Positions 1-11,607 are shown, counted from the stretch's first letter. The stretch: 64,000 nucleotides of DNA from Lasiodiplodia sp. COLG20 (GCA_009801085.1 VNWV01000005.1:2170001-2234000); one strand, 5' to 3'. Translations and numbers: made by a program. Notes: generated from the letters alone by a model not told the origin.

Positions 1-1696
1 TTGCGTGCGTCCGAGATGGAGACCTTCTCTTTGTGCTTGTCGAGCGAATCCCGCTCAAAGATCTTGTAGACTCTCACCAGCGGGGCGTTGGCGACAGTGG
101 TCTTCTTGGAATTGGTGGCGGTGGACAGAGCAGCAAGCTGCGTGAGCTGCTTGTCGGTCTTGCTCTGCTTGTTGCCCAGCCTCAACGCAACCAGATTTCT
201 CTGGGCCATAATGCGGCCAGTTGGTTGCGGAGTGATGGGAAGGAGCGGCAGCGGATGTGGCAAAGGAGTGTACTTGTGCCGCTTGTCGAAAGCTTGCACG
301 TTTTGCAGCACGCAAATGCCTCCGTCAGCAGGCTTCTGAGCCTGCAGCGACTCGGACGAATCCGTGTCGACCAGGTAGTCATACAGCGCCTTGAAGTCGA
401 AGTACATGGAACGGCAGAGATCTCTGGAGAAGCTGGTGCCCTTGGGCGGAGGCCAATAGCCAAATTTGTCGACATAGAAAGAGTGCAGAAACGAACGGAA
501 TCGCTCTAGATGGGCGCGTGGTCCGGGAGGCAGGCCAAGATTGGAGGGGGACAGCTCGGCCTCCAGAAACGTGCTGACAGCTCTCGAGACGCGCGTCAAG
601 TGCAGGTCCATCTCGAGGAATGCTCGAGTGATGAGGGCCTTTGTGACTCTTGGAATGGGCTGCGAAAGCGTCAGTGTGTGTGTGCAGCTCGTTGGGGTAG
701 ATCAACCTACGTCATGTTCACTGCTGAGGTATAGCGTTTCGTTCATGCCGACGCAGTGTGCGTATGCGTCGATCCACAGGTCTTTAATCTCGTAGTGGCC
801 GGCATAGTAGAGCATGGCCAGGGCGTTGTCAGGTCGGTGGGTGAAGTTGAGGTAGCCAGTCTCCTCGGCGTACTCCATGAAGACTGACTGGTTTGCCAGG
901 GGCTGGGCAGAGCGGAACAGATGGAGGCGCTCCTGCAAGTCGACGAGAGCGCCGCCCAGGTGGGTTCCAACCAAGGGCTTCCTGAAGAGAAAGGCAAAGA
1001 AGTTGCGGGTAGTAAGATGCCACTGGAAGGCTTCCTCACGCACGAAGCCCTCCGGAGCGGGGATGTAAAGCTCGTACATCTGCTCGGGAGCATCTTTCAG
1101 AGAACTCAGTTGGCTGGCGGGCACGTCGGAGCGGGAGACGGTGTGAGCGAAGCACAAAGTGAAGAGGTTGCCGCAGGTAGCGTGCTTGAGAGCCTCCATG
1201 GGGACACAGAAGGACGGGCCGCGGCGAGAGAAGCCGCGCTCGTACAGGTGCACGAAGCAGTCGCCATTGGGGAACCAGAGCTCGTGGTCCTGTTTGGTCA
1301 GTCAATGGGTTTGCAGTGGATAGGCAGTGGCAGGCAACTCACTCGGCGGAGACCATCCCACTGGGCAGAGCGCCTTCCGCTGCCGTCCCAGCGCTTGACT
1401 CCCTGGGGCTTGAAGCTGGCGGCAGAGTTAGTTGATGACTGCCTTAGCTTCATTCTCTCGGGTTCCTGGTTCCTGTCATAGGAACGCAGAGGCGAAGTGG
1501 TGGCAGTAGAGTCGAGGGATTGCGGCGGCTTACGGCCGCGCACCGAGGAGGGTTTGTTTTGTATGCTGGACGCGCGGGCAGCTGACATCGGAACGGCTGC
1601 AGACGGGTCGACGATCGGAGCGGACGCCACAGTCCTGTGCCTGCGCAGCGACGAGCGGCGGCCGGGTATATGAATGGACGCGGATCGGGCTGACAT
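1..1696 (-). CDS. Conserved fungal protein of unknown function (DUF8004-like), C-terminus outside window
   Basis: Three exons are visible: 1343-1696, 711-1289 and 1-659. Both joins are in phase 0, with introns of 53 nt (1290-1342) and 51 nt (660-710) that have canonical GT/AG ends. The reading frame is still open at the window edge, so the C-terminus is missing. The first ~118 residues are basic and Ser-rich, probably disordered. A conserved block follows, with the sequence WDGLRRDHELWFPNGDCFVHLYERG spanning the first junction, and then RAFLEMDLHL..ERFRSFLHSFYVDKFGYWPPP after the second. I associate this pattern with a fungal domain of unknown function (DUF8004), from memory only. An in-frame ATG at 1771 would add 25 residues; 1696 was preferred because the extra segment is unlike coding sequence. 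No catalytic motif is visible and I assign no function. Confidence 0.8.
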
Positions 1697-3029
1697 GGCG
1701 GCAGACCCTGTGAGGGCAGAGGATGGATGATGGCACGACAAGCAGGCGCCGTGTGCCGTCGCGCAGCGCAAACGGGATCGCCGCGGTACTTAGATGCGAC
1801 CAGCTGGGACATGGTGCACGCTTCTGGCCTTTGCGTCGCCGCTTCTGGAGCTGGGGAAAGCCGCGGTCGGCTCAGCTGTGGCGCCCTGGGTCAGCGCGGG
1901 CCCCGGCTCTGTAGCCTCATCTGGCGGCCCCTGCAAATCTAGCCAGATAAACTCAGCACATCCTCCAGCTCATGCAGCGCTCAGGCCCACGCAGAGATTG
2001 CACGCCCGCCTGGATTCGTACGAGCCCAGCTGACAAGACGCGCGCAAACGACGCCCTCGGGCGCAGCCAGCCCGGCCTGCAGCACCCCACCCTAAACGCC
2101 TCCGAAAGCGTCCCGACTCCCTCCCTCCTCAGCTGCCACGACCGCCTGCTCGTGCGCCCGCCCTGAAGAAGAAGAAGACATTTGCGCGCGCATTTGGATC
2201 GTCGCCGCACGTCATGGCCGCGCTGCGTCATCCCGCGACCCGGCCTCCCCGCTATCCGAGCCTCCAGTCGATCCCTCTCAACACCTCCCTTCGCCGTCCA
2301 CTGAGCGAGCAAAGCCCCCCGTCCCTCCTGCAGCTTACGCCCGCCAGCATGTCGTGTCCGGCTCCACCACCCACCGCCCTCGGCCAACCGCTGGCTGTGC
2401 AAAATGTCCGACTTCACATGCGAGCCGTGTTTCAGCCAGCGCGTCTCTGTGAGACTTTATAGCCTGCGTCATCCGCGCCCCGTCGGCCTCCCCAACACCG
2501 ACTCCGCTACATATTTCGAAGGCTAAGTCTGGTTTCACATTCTGTTGACTCCTTCGTGACATCAACACCAAGCAGCTACTCACACCCAGCACACCACTTC
2601 CCTGCCATCGACTAAGCACTCCGCAACTGAAACACCGGCCCTGCACATATTTCAGGGAAATCGCCCCGCATACTGAGCTCGCCATGAGCGCTTTTTTCCC
2701 ACCACGAGAAGCAAATGCCAAGAGTCAGCAGCAGCGCGTCTAGAAGCGCCCGCTGCCTTGCCAACCGACATGCCGGGACTGGCCGCGCGTTCGCGGCACG
2801 GCATCTCGAGTCGTTCACCATCATGCTCCATCCAAAGGATTACAATGACTTCATGGATTTACCCCGACTACCGCTGTTCTCAAGGCGGGAAGGCGAACGA
2901 ATGAAAGAAAAGAATACAGCCCGTATACGCGGAATAGCACACCCGACTGTCACGCGCGAGCCCGTCCGCTTTTCTTGCCACCGGCGTTGATCGGTTAGAC
3001 TATGTCTTGTTCGTTACTATCGCTTCCCG
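1697..3029. other. Intergenic spacer
   Basis: This lies between the start of the leftmost gene and the probable end of the GT34-like gene. It holds the former's promoter and perhaps a 3'UTR of the latter. Its short reading frames have no recognisable protein character, and I see no RNA gene or repeat. Confidence 0.5.
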
Positions 3030-3176
3030 CTACACGGCGGTCGATGTGTGGTGACGGTCTAAGCGCGTCGGCGTCTGTTTTTTTGCTATGGTTAGCATCA
3101 AGATAGTAGTAGTAGGTAGAAAAATGCACCGCTTCTCTTCTCCGAATCCGATCCCGACGAGCCAGGGTGATCAATA

Positions 3177-5042
3177 TCAAAAGAGCCTCACCTTTTTCAA
3201 TGCGGCAATCACGGCCTGCAGTTTCTCCTTTGCCGCCTGGGCTTGAGACTCCCCGTCGTTCCCTTCGCGGTACTTCAGCTCCACATCGGCCAGGGCCTTC
3301 CGCGCCCGCGCACACCGGCTCTCTGTCGTGCGCCGCACCTCCTCGCTGACCTGCTGCCGTGAGTTATGCACGCTGGCCTCCATCTCGCGCACTAGCGTGA
3401 GCGCTTCTTCCTTCAGCTCCGCCACCGCCTTCCAACTGCTACTGCTGCTGCCACTGATGCCACCGATGCCGCTGCTGCTGCTGCCGCTGCCGCTGCTACC
3501 ACTGCTGCCGCCGGCACCGCTGTATTCTCCTGCCAAGACGTCGCTCGGTGTCGCAGCGGCAAGGGAGGACGAAGCAGAGGGGAACTCGGACACCACAACC
3601 GCCGGCTTTGGCGACACTTGGGAAGGTCGCAGCCACCAGTTCGACAGCGACGAGAAGGCCGACGACGGCGTCGAGGGCAGCAAACGGGCGCCGGCGGCAC
3701 CACCTCCCTCATCCCAGAAGGCCTTCGTCTGGTCGGCGTACCACGTCTCCTTCAGCGGGGCTTCCCAGCGCGGCGTGCGCGACTCGGCCCGGACGAGCCA
3801 CTGCTCGAAGCGGCGCTGCGCCGCGTCGTCATCGCTACCGTCCTCGTCGTCCTGCTGGTCGTCGTGGACGCGGTTCAGAGAGAAGGACGAGGTGGGTTTG
3901 CGGGAGGGGCGGGGCGTCGTCGTCGTCGAGTTGTCTGGCAGAGGTAGGTCGAGCGCGAAGGAGCCGCGGCGGACCTGGTGCGTCGTGAACAGCGAGCTGT
4001 CGTAGTCGTCGTCGGCGTTCTCGTCCGAGTCTTCGGCGGAGGGCCAGGCGTTGAGCCAGTGTTGTGGCAAGGCAAGGGCGTGCTGTTGCGGCGAGAGTTC
4101 CGAGGGAAGGTTCAGGAGCGACGAGATGGTGATGACGTTGCTGTGGGGGGATGATGGTTGCTTGCCGGAAGCGGATTTGGTGCGGGCGACAAGCGTTGTA
4201 AACAGGTCGACGCTCCACTGGTTCACCTTAGTGGCGAAGACGGTGCGGGAGAGGTCCGGAGACGGAGAGGTCGGGCGCATGGGGCCAGCGTAGACGAGGT
4301 AGGTCGCGTCGAAGGTCTTGTTGTTCTTGGTCGGCGGGAGGAAGAGCTCCAGCGGCACGTTGGAGTTGAGGATGATGGATGTGGCTGGGAAATGGTAGAG
4401 CCACTCGAGTCGCTCGGGCTGCGGCTTGCCTTGCTCCTCCTGGAGGGCTGAGAGCACCTGCCCGGCGAAGTTCTCGGTCGAGGAAGAGGACAGTGGCTCA
4501 CGCATGATGTAGTGCTGGTAGCCATGGCGTTTGTCGTGGACGGTGTGGGTTTTGACGGCTCGGTCAAGGTACTCGTTCTTGGGGTCGTCGAGGATTGACA
4601 CTTTGCCGACGACGACGTTACGTTCTTGTTTCGGTCCGTCTTTCGAGGGAGATGGGGCGTGGTTGTAGTTTGGAGTTCCCGTGCTCTTGCCGCCGTGATC
4701 CATCCACGGTGGACGACGCATTGCACCGTACATGCCGTACACTTTGTCCATCGGAAGCCATGCTCCGATCTTGTTCTTGATCTTCGACATGGCCTCGTAG
4801 TGCCATTTTGCGCTCGCCGGATGCTCTTCATCACTTAGGGTGGTGACCTCCGGGGAAACGAATTCATCGGGCGGTTGTGCATCGAAGTCGGGAGTAGGGT
4901 AGAAGCCTGTCTCAGACACTCCAAGTGCATATGGGGCTCGTTTTTCGACCGAATTGCCAACGACGTAGATGAGGGCAATTGCAAACATGCTAAGGACAAC
5001 GACTCTGGCGCCGCGGCCGCCAAGCGCCGTAACTCCGCGCAT
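3177..5042 (-). CDS. GT34-like (GMA12/MNN10) Golgi glycosyltransferase homologue lacking the DXD motif
   Basis: The protein is a predicted type II membrane protein: a short basic N-terminus, then a hydrophobic anchor (VVVLSMFAIALIYVVG). Next comes a GT34-like domain with VVVGKVSILDD, HDKRHGYQHYIMRE, ERLEWLYHF, VPLELFLPP, VNQWSVDLF, LPQHWLNAWP and, after a low-complexity insert, EQWLVRAESRTPRWE. GT34 enzymes are Mn-dependent Golgi galactosyl/mannosyltransferases that read WFDADT where this protein reads HFPATS (4377-4391), so both DXD aspartates are gone. The catalytic NNGVFFIR stretch and the later VHFAG region are also replaced. The C-terminal part is Ser/Gly-rich and then helical. The ATG at 5042 was chosen because it puts the anchor close to the N-terminus; an in-frame ATG lies at 5111. 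A canonical intron 3075-3191 (GTGAGG, TGCTAAC, ACAG) may move the stop to 3030. It is probably a pseudoenzyme or a divergent transferase. Confidence 0.8.
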   Translation of the reverse strand: MRGVTALGGRGARVVVLSMFAIALIYVVGNSVEKRAPYALGVSETGFYPTPDFDAQPPDEFVSPEVTTLSDEEHPASAKWHYEAMSKIKNKIGAWLPMDKVYGMYGAMRRPPWMDHGGKSTGTPNYNHAPSPSKDGPKQERNVVVGKVSILDDPKNEYLDRAVKTHTVHDKRHGYQHYIMREPLSSSSTENFAGQVLSALQEEQGKPQPERLEWLYHFPATSIILNSNVPLELFLPPTKNNKTFDATYLVYAGPMRPTSPSPDLSRTVFATKVNQWSVDLFTTLVARTKSASGKQPSSPHSNVITISSLLNLPSELSPQQHALALPQHWLNAWPSAEDSDENADDDYDSSLFTTHQVRRGSFALDLPLPDNSTTTTPRPSRKPTSSFSLNRVHDDQQDDEDGSDDDAAQRRFEQWLVRAESRTPRWEAPLKETWYADQTKAFWDEGGGAAGARLLPSTPSSAFSSLSNWWLRPSQVSPKPAVVVSEFPSASSSLAAATPSDVLAGEYSGAGGSSGSSGSGSSSSGIGGISGSSSSSWKAVAELKEEALTLVREMEASVHNSRQQVSEEVRRTTESRCARARKALADVELKYREGNDGESQAQAAKEKLQAVIAALKKVRLF

Positions 5043-5111
5043 GATGGCGGACAATGTTGCTGAGAATGATGTGTTGGAACGGGGGCAGGGAGGCGCGGGG
5101 CAGAGGGTCAC

Positions 5112-6010
5112 TACTAGACAGGCACCAGGAGTGACACGAAGATAGGGATGGAGGCGTGGGAAATTGAAACGAACTCCTCGCTGACATGGTCGCCAGGACT
5201 CACCTTACCTCGGCCCAGCCTCTACTGGAATGGAGTCGCACAGGTCGAGGCGTTGCCATGGTACTGTTGGTGTTTTCGACGCGTTAGGATAGGTAGCCAA
5301 GGCTTGACAAGACGGAAAAACTAAGTACGTCCAGTGACAGTTTTCGGGTGCAGCTGGAAGCCAGTGGTCACGCTAAATGGTACATAGATTGGTTTGAGAA
5401 GGGCGGAGGCGAAGAATGGAAGGGGCAGAGTATATGCAAGGTCCGGTACGCTATGCCTGAAATAGCCACTCCATCCCACAACTTCACTTCGCACTCACCG
5501 TTTGCTATGCTTGTTAAACCCTTCTCACAGCTGATTGTACGTTTGCTTCAGCCTCGAAAAAGCACAAGAAAATAGGGAAACGACAGAGTAGAGCCACTTT
5601 GGTTTCTTGTAATGTCTACCAGCTTCCCACACTTTCTAGCCACGGACAAGTTTCATTCCACACGCACATCGAAAGATTGATAAGAAATTTATGAAGAGGC
5701 TATGGAGCACTGAGTCAATTAGAAAGGGACCACCCGAATCGAGGTCTCATGACAATGCTATTGGAGTGTTGTTCACTCCCTGTGAGATCCGATCCACTGG
5801 GCTCCTCTGTATCCATCGTGCTACGAGAAACACAAAAGTGTGTGCAGCACCTGTAATTCTTCCGTAATGTTCGTTCTGTCGTACACCGGACAACCGCCCA
5901 CGGTTCAGCTGACTTCGATCAGCCTATGCATGTACTGATGCTACTGTCGTCCCCAGAGGTTATGAACCAGCTAAGCACATCGATAGTACTCGACTTCGCT
6001 CTTGTGCCGC
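5112..6010. other. Intergenic spacer
   Basis: This is the promoter side of the GT34-like gene and the 3' side of the coiled-coil gene. A 75-codon frame at 5348-5575 looks like chance. No RNA gene or repeat was seen. Confidence 0.5.
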
Positions 6011-7153
6011 TTAATCACCACATACGAAGTGCAAACGTACGCTGCCGATAGACTGAGCATCGCCGTCTTTGGCCACGTAGAAGCTGCCTTCGAAAAGCTT
6101 TACTGGGTGATGCACAAAGGAAGCTAGAGCAGTCATGGTCGATGATCCTGGAAGAACAGCGTAGACCTTGATAGTGTTCCCAGAGATGGAATTCACAGCG
6201 CGGATGATCTCATCTTGCTTAAGGCCACGGGGGATTCCAGTAATGAGGACCAACCCGTTCGTACTGTGGCGAGGAACAACGAGTTTGCTTGTGGAAAGCA
6301 GATGGGGCTCGCTCTGAGAGTTGTGGAAATTCTCGGGGCTGGTGAAAGAATAGCAATCCAGCTCTTCTTCCTCCAAGGCGATGATGTCGGCCTCAAGCGC
6401 GGCCAAGGCTCGCTGACCGAGCTCATCAAAGATGCTGTCCTTGATCTGGAAGAAAGCTAGCGCACGCTTAGCAGTAGCAATCATGTTGTCCTTCATCTGT
6501 GCCGACTTTACTTGAACCCCACTGGCTTGAGTTCGGGAGGCCTTCTTTGCATCCTCAAGCTGCGCTTTCTCGGATAAGATCTGGGCCGCGTGCTCGAGCC
6601 TGGCCCTCTCAAACTTGTCCGTCTCAACGCGAAGGTTCTGGAACCTATCATCAAGACGGCTCTGTGAGTTGATGAAGTCTTCGTAGAGCTGAGCCCTCTC
6701 TTCGTTGAAATTGCGCTTCTGCTGCTCGAGCTCTGCCTTCTGGTGGTCCAAGGTCTTTTGTTGGGTCGCTAACTCGGCTTCCTTGGTATTCAGCCTCTCC
6801 TCGGTGCGCCTCTGAAGGAAGCCAATGTTCTCCTTCCTGTTGAGCTTCATGTCTATGCTAAGCACCATCCTCTTATGCTGTGGAGGAGATTAGTTTGCGG
6901 CCGCCACGAGTGTATCTTGCCGACTCGTACTTACCTCACTTCCAGCTGGAGTGACGGCGATGGAAGGCAAACTGCTTCTTGGTGGCGGGGTGAGCGGGCA
7001 CTTCACGCCGGCGCGACGGAGGTTTTTATCAAGCTCTTCGGGCGGTTTCGTGAAAATGTCACGGAAAGCCAGCAGGAAGTTCTTGTCATACTTGCCTTCT
7101 CCCGGCCCCAACGCAGGGTTGCGGGCAGGGTTGGGCGAGAGTGGCGCGACCAT
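6011..7153 (-). CDS. Coiled-coil protein with an eIF4G-like eIF4E-binding motif
   Basis: Two exons, 6935-7153 and 6011-6877, are joined in phase 0 across a 57-nt intron (GTAAGT, ACTAATC branch, ACAG), giving 361 residues. Residues 21-30 read KYDKNFLLAF, an exact YxxxxL-hydrophobic eIF4E-binding motif (7070-7090). The following residues, FRDIFTKPPEELD, also resemble the stretch after this motif in eIF4G. After a Pro-rich linker there is a long heptad-rich coiled coil (about residues 80-190; QRRTEERLNTKEAEL.., QKAELEQQKRNFNEE). A compact C-terminal part (LVLITGIPRGLKQDEIIRAV..SVRLHFV) could be a small alpha/beta fold, possibly RRM-like. None of the HEAT or MIF4G domains of eIF4G are present. 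I infer a translational regulator that competes with eIF4G for the cap-binding protein. The family is not one I can name. Confidence 0.82.
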
Positions 7154-8909
7154 GTGTGGGGTGTCGCTGGGGTAGGGATGGTGTTGTGGTCAAGATGGGA
7201 AGAGGGCCAGACATGTTGTAGGTCTGGGGACACGCGTTGACGTCACGCGTCTGTATCCGTCACCTGAAGATTCCAATAGAACAAGGCTTAAAGCTACGGT
7301 TAAGCTAGTTTTGTCAGTGTTCTATTTTCTCATGTCCATACTGGGGAGTTAGTAGACACTTTCAGTGAATCATTGCTACACAGCTCTGGCTATATCTACC
7401 AATATCATGTAGCAGCTCTGTCTAAATCCAGCGCCGCAGACACACCTGTCCTCCACGACCTCCGGTTCGAAGCATGAGATACTTGATGCGTTCCCCCACG
7501 TCATTGAGCCTCTTGATATAGAGTGGCTTATTAGTAATAACGAGGCTCGCTGTCCTGGTAGAAGCAGCTACTGGGTTATGAGCGTAAAAACAATCACTCT
7601 GCCAGTTGTATGCCGCGTCTATGTAAAGCACGTCTACATGTAGTCCGTACGTGCACAGACATAATGACCGGAATATAGTATGATCGCTTCCAGGGCGGGA
7701 GTAAAGCTTAACGGATGGAGGGGTATTGGAGCCGGGGGCTAGCGCGAAGGATGGCAGAGCCGCAGAACATGGGTAACTGTGCCCCAGCAACTTTCCAACA
7801 TGCGGGCAGTGGAAGCTCTCGTTCGGACGAGAATGTAATAATTGTTGATACATCGGGATAACATGACATGAGCGAAAAACAAATGCACGCTAGCCTTCGG
7901 GTGCGACACCCCTCTGTAATGTGCTTCTTTCAGGCATGCGCAGATTCGTCATGCAACGTGAGCGACGGATCTTTTCCAAACTCTGTCGGGGACCGAGTTA
8001 ATAAGGCGCCTTTAGGCACGTCGTCGCCGCAGATAAAGGAACGCGTTCGACTCAGGCGTACCAGTACAATTTCGCGGCGGACGATACACGCTATAGCGGC
8101 CGAGGCGATGGATCTAGCGGCCGTGTCAGTTACCTCGGCGCGATACGAGGGGGCGCGTCTGGAAAGGGACGCGTGGGCGCGGGATCGTGCAGCAGGGCGG
8201 TGTGGAGGGTCGCGTGGAGGAGCGATCGGCCGTCGGTTGCGGCGCTTTGACTGAGAACAGGCGCGCAGCGGCAAGTAGCGTGCGCCGGCGCAGATCTATC
8301 GCGAGCCCAGCGCGGATCCGCAGGCGTAGCGCGAGGCCAGAGAGATTACAAGGCTGATGGCGAATGGGAAATTTCTGGCAGCTGCTTTTGCAGCGAGCTC
8401 GTGTCGCGCACGTGGCAAGACGAGTCGCCTCTTCACGCCTGCGCTCGCACTGCGCGCCGCGGCTCGCAGCTCAGCCTCCGCCTTCACCCTCCGTCCCCCA
8501 GCCCCGACACCGGTCTGCCCAGCGCGCCCGCTCGCCCGCCCGCACCACCGCCCTGTGTGCTGCCGCCTGCCCGGTCGCTGCGCAACGCTTTGTCTCAAAC
8601 TGCGACTCCGCCCAGATCTGCCCCCTTGCCGATCCGCTCGCCGTCGCCCGGCCGCGTGAAACGCCAGACGCACGACGACCCCGAAACAGCTGATCCTGCC
8701 GCACCTCGACCACCCACATCCTGGCCTGCCTCGCGACCGTCTTTTGTCTGGAGCAGCACCCTTCCCGCCGCCTTCCTCCCGCACCCACTCCGTCTGCAGC
8801 ATTCCGGACGCCCCCCCCAGTCCTCGCCCTCAGGACGCGCCGCCCCCGGTCCGCCATCACCCCCCCAGCTAGCCCAACGGCCTGAACCACACGCGCCCGA
8901 TCCTTCGCC
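7154..8909. other. Intergenic spacer
   Basis: This is a shared promoter region between two divergent genes. It is moderately AT-rich to about 7.9 kb, then GC-rich and C/T-rich toward the plus-strand gene. A 143-codon minus frame at 7422-7853 has no recognisable domain and is not called. Confidence 0.5.
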
Positions 8910-9394
8910 ATGCCTAACTCGCTCGAGTCGTCGCGGCCAATGCTGGACGTAAGACGCCCCCACACCCATGTCTTCCTCTGCACTACTCCGTCCTCCGCTC
9001 GTCCCACATCACCTCCTCTCCATCCTCTCCTCTCGCTGACTCCGGCACCATGCAGTCCAGCGCTGCCCGCAACTCGGCTCGCCTGTCGACCTACTCGAAC
9101 GCGCCCACCCTCACGCCCTCGATTGCCCCCTCGACCACGTCGTCGATCGACCCTCGCGCCGCCGAGATCAAGGCCTGGAATGCCGGCCTCGACCGCCTCG
9201 AGGACAAGCGCCTCGTCTCGCAGCGCTACGTCGCCTCGCCCGACAAGATCGACAACATGAGCAAGCTGGCCCTGGGAGCCAAGCTCGACCGCGCCCTTGC
9301 CCGGCGCATGAGCGAGCAGGATGCCGTCTTCCGACAACACGTGCGCGGCGTCAGCGTCGACGAGAAGAGCGTCAGCGAGAAGGAGGACGCCTAA
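8910..9394 (+). CDS. Small conserved-looking fungal protein, function unknown
   Basis: Two exons are proposed, 8910-8948 and 9056-9394, joined in phase 0 over a 107-nt intron (GTAAGA..ATGCAG), giving 125 residues. An alternative start inside the intron end (ATG at 9050) would give 114 residues in the same frame. The N-terminal 45 residues are Ser/Thr/Pro-rich (SSAARNSARLSTYSNAP). The rest is charged and helical (RAAEIKAWNAGLDRLEDKRL, SKLALGAKLDRALARRMSEQ). Strong codon bias (C-ending codons) supports real coding sequence. There is no signal peptide, membrane span or catalytic motif. I do not recognise the family. Confidence 0.7.
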
Positions 9395-11607
9395 TGACAC
9401 GCCGTTTTGCATTTTTCAGATACCACGCCATGTTGCTTTTTCATGTTTTCGCTTTGCAGAGCTCGGAGCAACGTCTTTGGAAAACCCAACCATGTATCTT
9501 CACACTATCCGTCCCATCCCCGTCGCTCATGCCACACACACGTGCGTTTCCGGGTTACCTGACCCCCTGCGGCGGAAGTTGGCGGATACGAGCACGTGGT
9601 GGCGGCGTGAGGCAGAATCTTACATTCCCCAAAAGATCCGGCTGTATCCGATTTAAGCTTTTGGGGTGTCTTCTTTAATTGTGCCGGCGGGTCTTGGATG
9701 ACAACGAGGGTATCATGACGATTGAGACCTGTTTGTAGACAGGAATAGAACAGAAGAGCCTCGGCCTGCTTCGCATACCCATAGAGCAACACAGGAGTGG
9801 CTCGGAATCTTACTGCAAAATGACCTGATTCGACCTGCCTTTCGGTGCACTACCCGACGCCGGCGACCCCATAACCTACTAACGAGATAGGAAAGGAATC
9901 GGAGTTCGACGCGGTCCAAGGGAGCACTTCGGCTGCGCGCTGACCGGTCTGTTGATCAAGAGACATGCATGATGCAAGTCAAGCGCACTACCGAGTGCCA
10001 GCTACCACGTTGTCCGTGCATGGCAATGATGCCCAAGCGAAGGTCCTTTCAGCAACTTATCGGCGAGGATGGGTGAGTGAACGACGTCAGGCTGCCCCTT
10101 TTCCCTCGCCAAGGAGCAACATTGAGACGCTACATGGTTATCGCAGCAGCTAACAAAGCAGCGGTCTAGCATGCGCCTCTCCCTACGTCTTCCTTTCTTT
10201 AAGATCGAGGTAGATGCATACCGCTGTTCCACGAATCCTTCCAATCCCAAGCCGCCGCGCCACTTCGCGCCTACCCGGATAGGGGTCTGACTCTGGACCA
10301 CCAACCGCTTGCTTCTGCTGCTGAGCTGAGACAGGGTTGTGGTATAATCATAGAGGCCTCGTGTGCTTCTTTGCATCCTATCTGTCACTTGGTGATATGG
10401 CTTTGAAGGAAATCCGAGGTGCGGCTGAAGAAGCAATGTTATTCAAGCAGACGCTAAACCATTGGTGCCATACACACCGCCGTCTGTTATTGCTCGTTCT
10501 GTCGTTGGTCTGCCACTACTGCTACCGATACCTCCAGGGCACGTGTGGGAGGTCCACAGGATTTGATGGCCTCTATACTGCTCGATTCGGTGTATCTGAG
10601 CTCGCACAGGGATTTTTTTCAACATGACTAATCATCAGAAGGAAGGCTCTGAAGTTTAGCCGCAAAAAGTAACCCTCACAGTACAGTATTTACTGACAGC
10701 CAACCAATGCAAGGGGTTTCCTGTCCACGCTGACAATTGACTGCAGCCACCGAAGCAGGCTGGGTCTAGAACCAAGCCTGCGATAGTTGCCAAGTGCAGT
10801 AGGGCTGTTCCGTGGCGGGCTGGCCTCCCACGGGCCCAACCGCCGTACCAGACTATCCTTCTCCGCACCCCCCTGGTCAATTGACTTGCGGGGTGTACAT
10901 ATGTTCCAGTTTGCTTGCTTCCAACTTTAAACACGATTTCAGCGAATCACAGCGCGGCATGAGTTTTGGATGCAAGCCAGATCCCTCAGGCGCCTACATT
11001 ACCCAAGTGCATGGTAGCACTGCATCTGGGGTTACGTCAGCAATGCCAACAACTACTCTCTTTCTCCTCGGAGTTTCCGGCAGCCGGCTAACTCCACCTC
11101 TCATCCTAACGGGGCGGGCTACGTACGCCTTTTATCCGTCTTCGTCCTGTTGACTTGTAGCCGACGCTGGCTGGTAATTGCAGGGCCAGACATGATCGCC
11201 AGGAACGCGTCGTCAAGTTCAAAATATAGTGCGAGGCGTGGCACTTGGCCGGCCGGACGAAGGTTTTGGTCGTGGTTCTGGGCGAGAAGAGCGTCACTGC
11301 AGCCCGGATAGCAAAATACGCCGGCTTCTTTTCTCTCTCTATTCCTGCTATTCTGTCGGTTGGTATTGTATTGTCAACGGGCTTCGCGGTGCATGACTCG
11401 TCGGCCACTCCTTCTCTCCCTTATATTTTGTATGACTCGCCACGCGACAGTTGTATATCTCGTATCTTGAAACCGAACGCTCGCAGCAATATTTAGGCAC
11501 GTCAAAAATATGGGGCACATCTGGGGCAGAGGATATCTACGAGCGTCAGGAACCGATCGTTCGCATGTACATCCACGCAGGGCGCAGAAGCTCTCCATGT
11601 CTGCTAT
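9395..11607. other. Intergenic spacer
   Basis: The 2.2 kb between two plus-strand genes holds only short, low-quality frames on both strands. It must contain the 3'UTR of the small gene and the promoter of the membrane protein gene. No repeat or RNA gene was seen. Confidence 0.5.

Noticed and set aside
3328..4005. 225-codon plus-strand frame opposite the GT34-like gene
   Set aside because: Antisense to a supported coding exon, low-complexity Leu/Pro start.
5730..5765. Possible tRNA T-arm (CCTCGATTCGGG on the minus strand)
   Set aside because: No matching A-box or cloverleaf could be drawn around it.
7422..7853. 143-codon minus-strand frame
   Set aside because: No recognisable domain and poor codon bias; lies in a promoter region.
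8471..9412. 313-codon minus-strand frame
   Set aside because: Opposite the small plus-strand gene and its C/T-rich leader; Gly/Arg/Val-rich composition typical of antisense GC-rich DNA.
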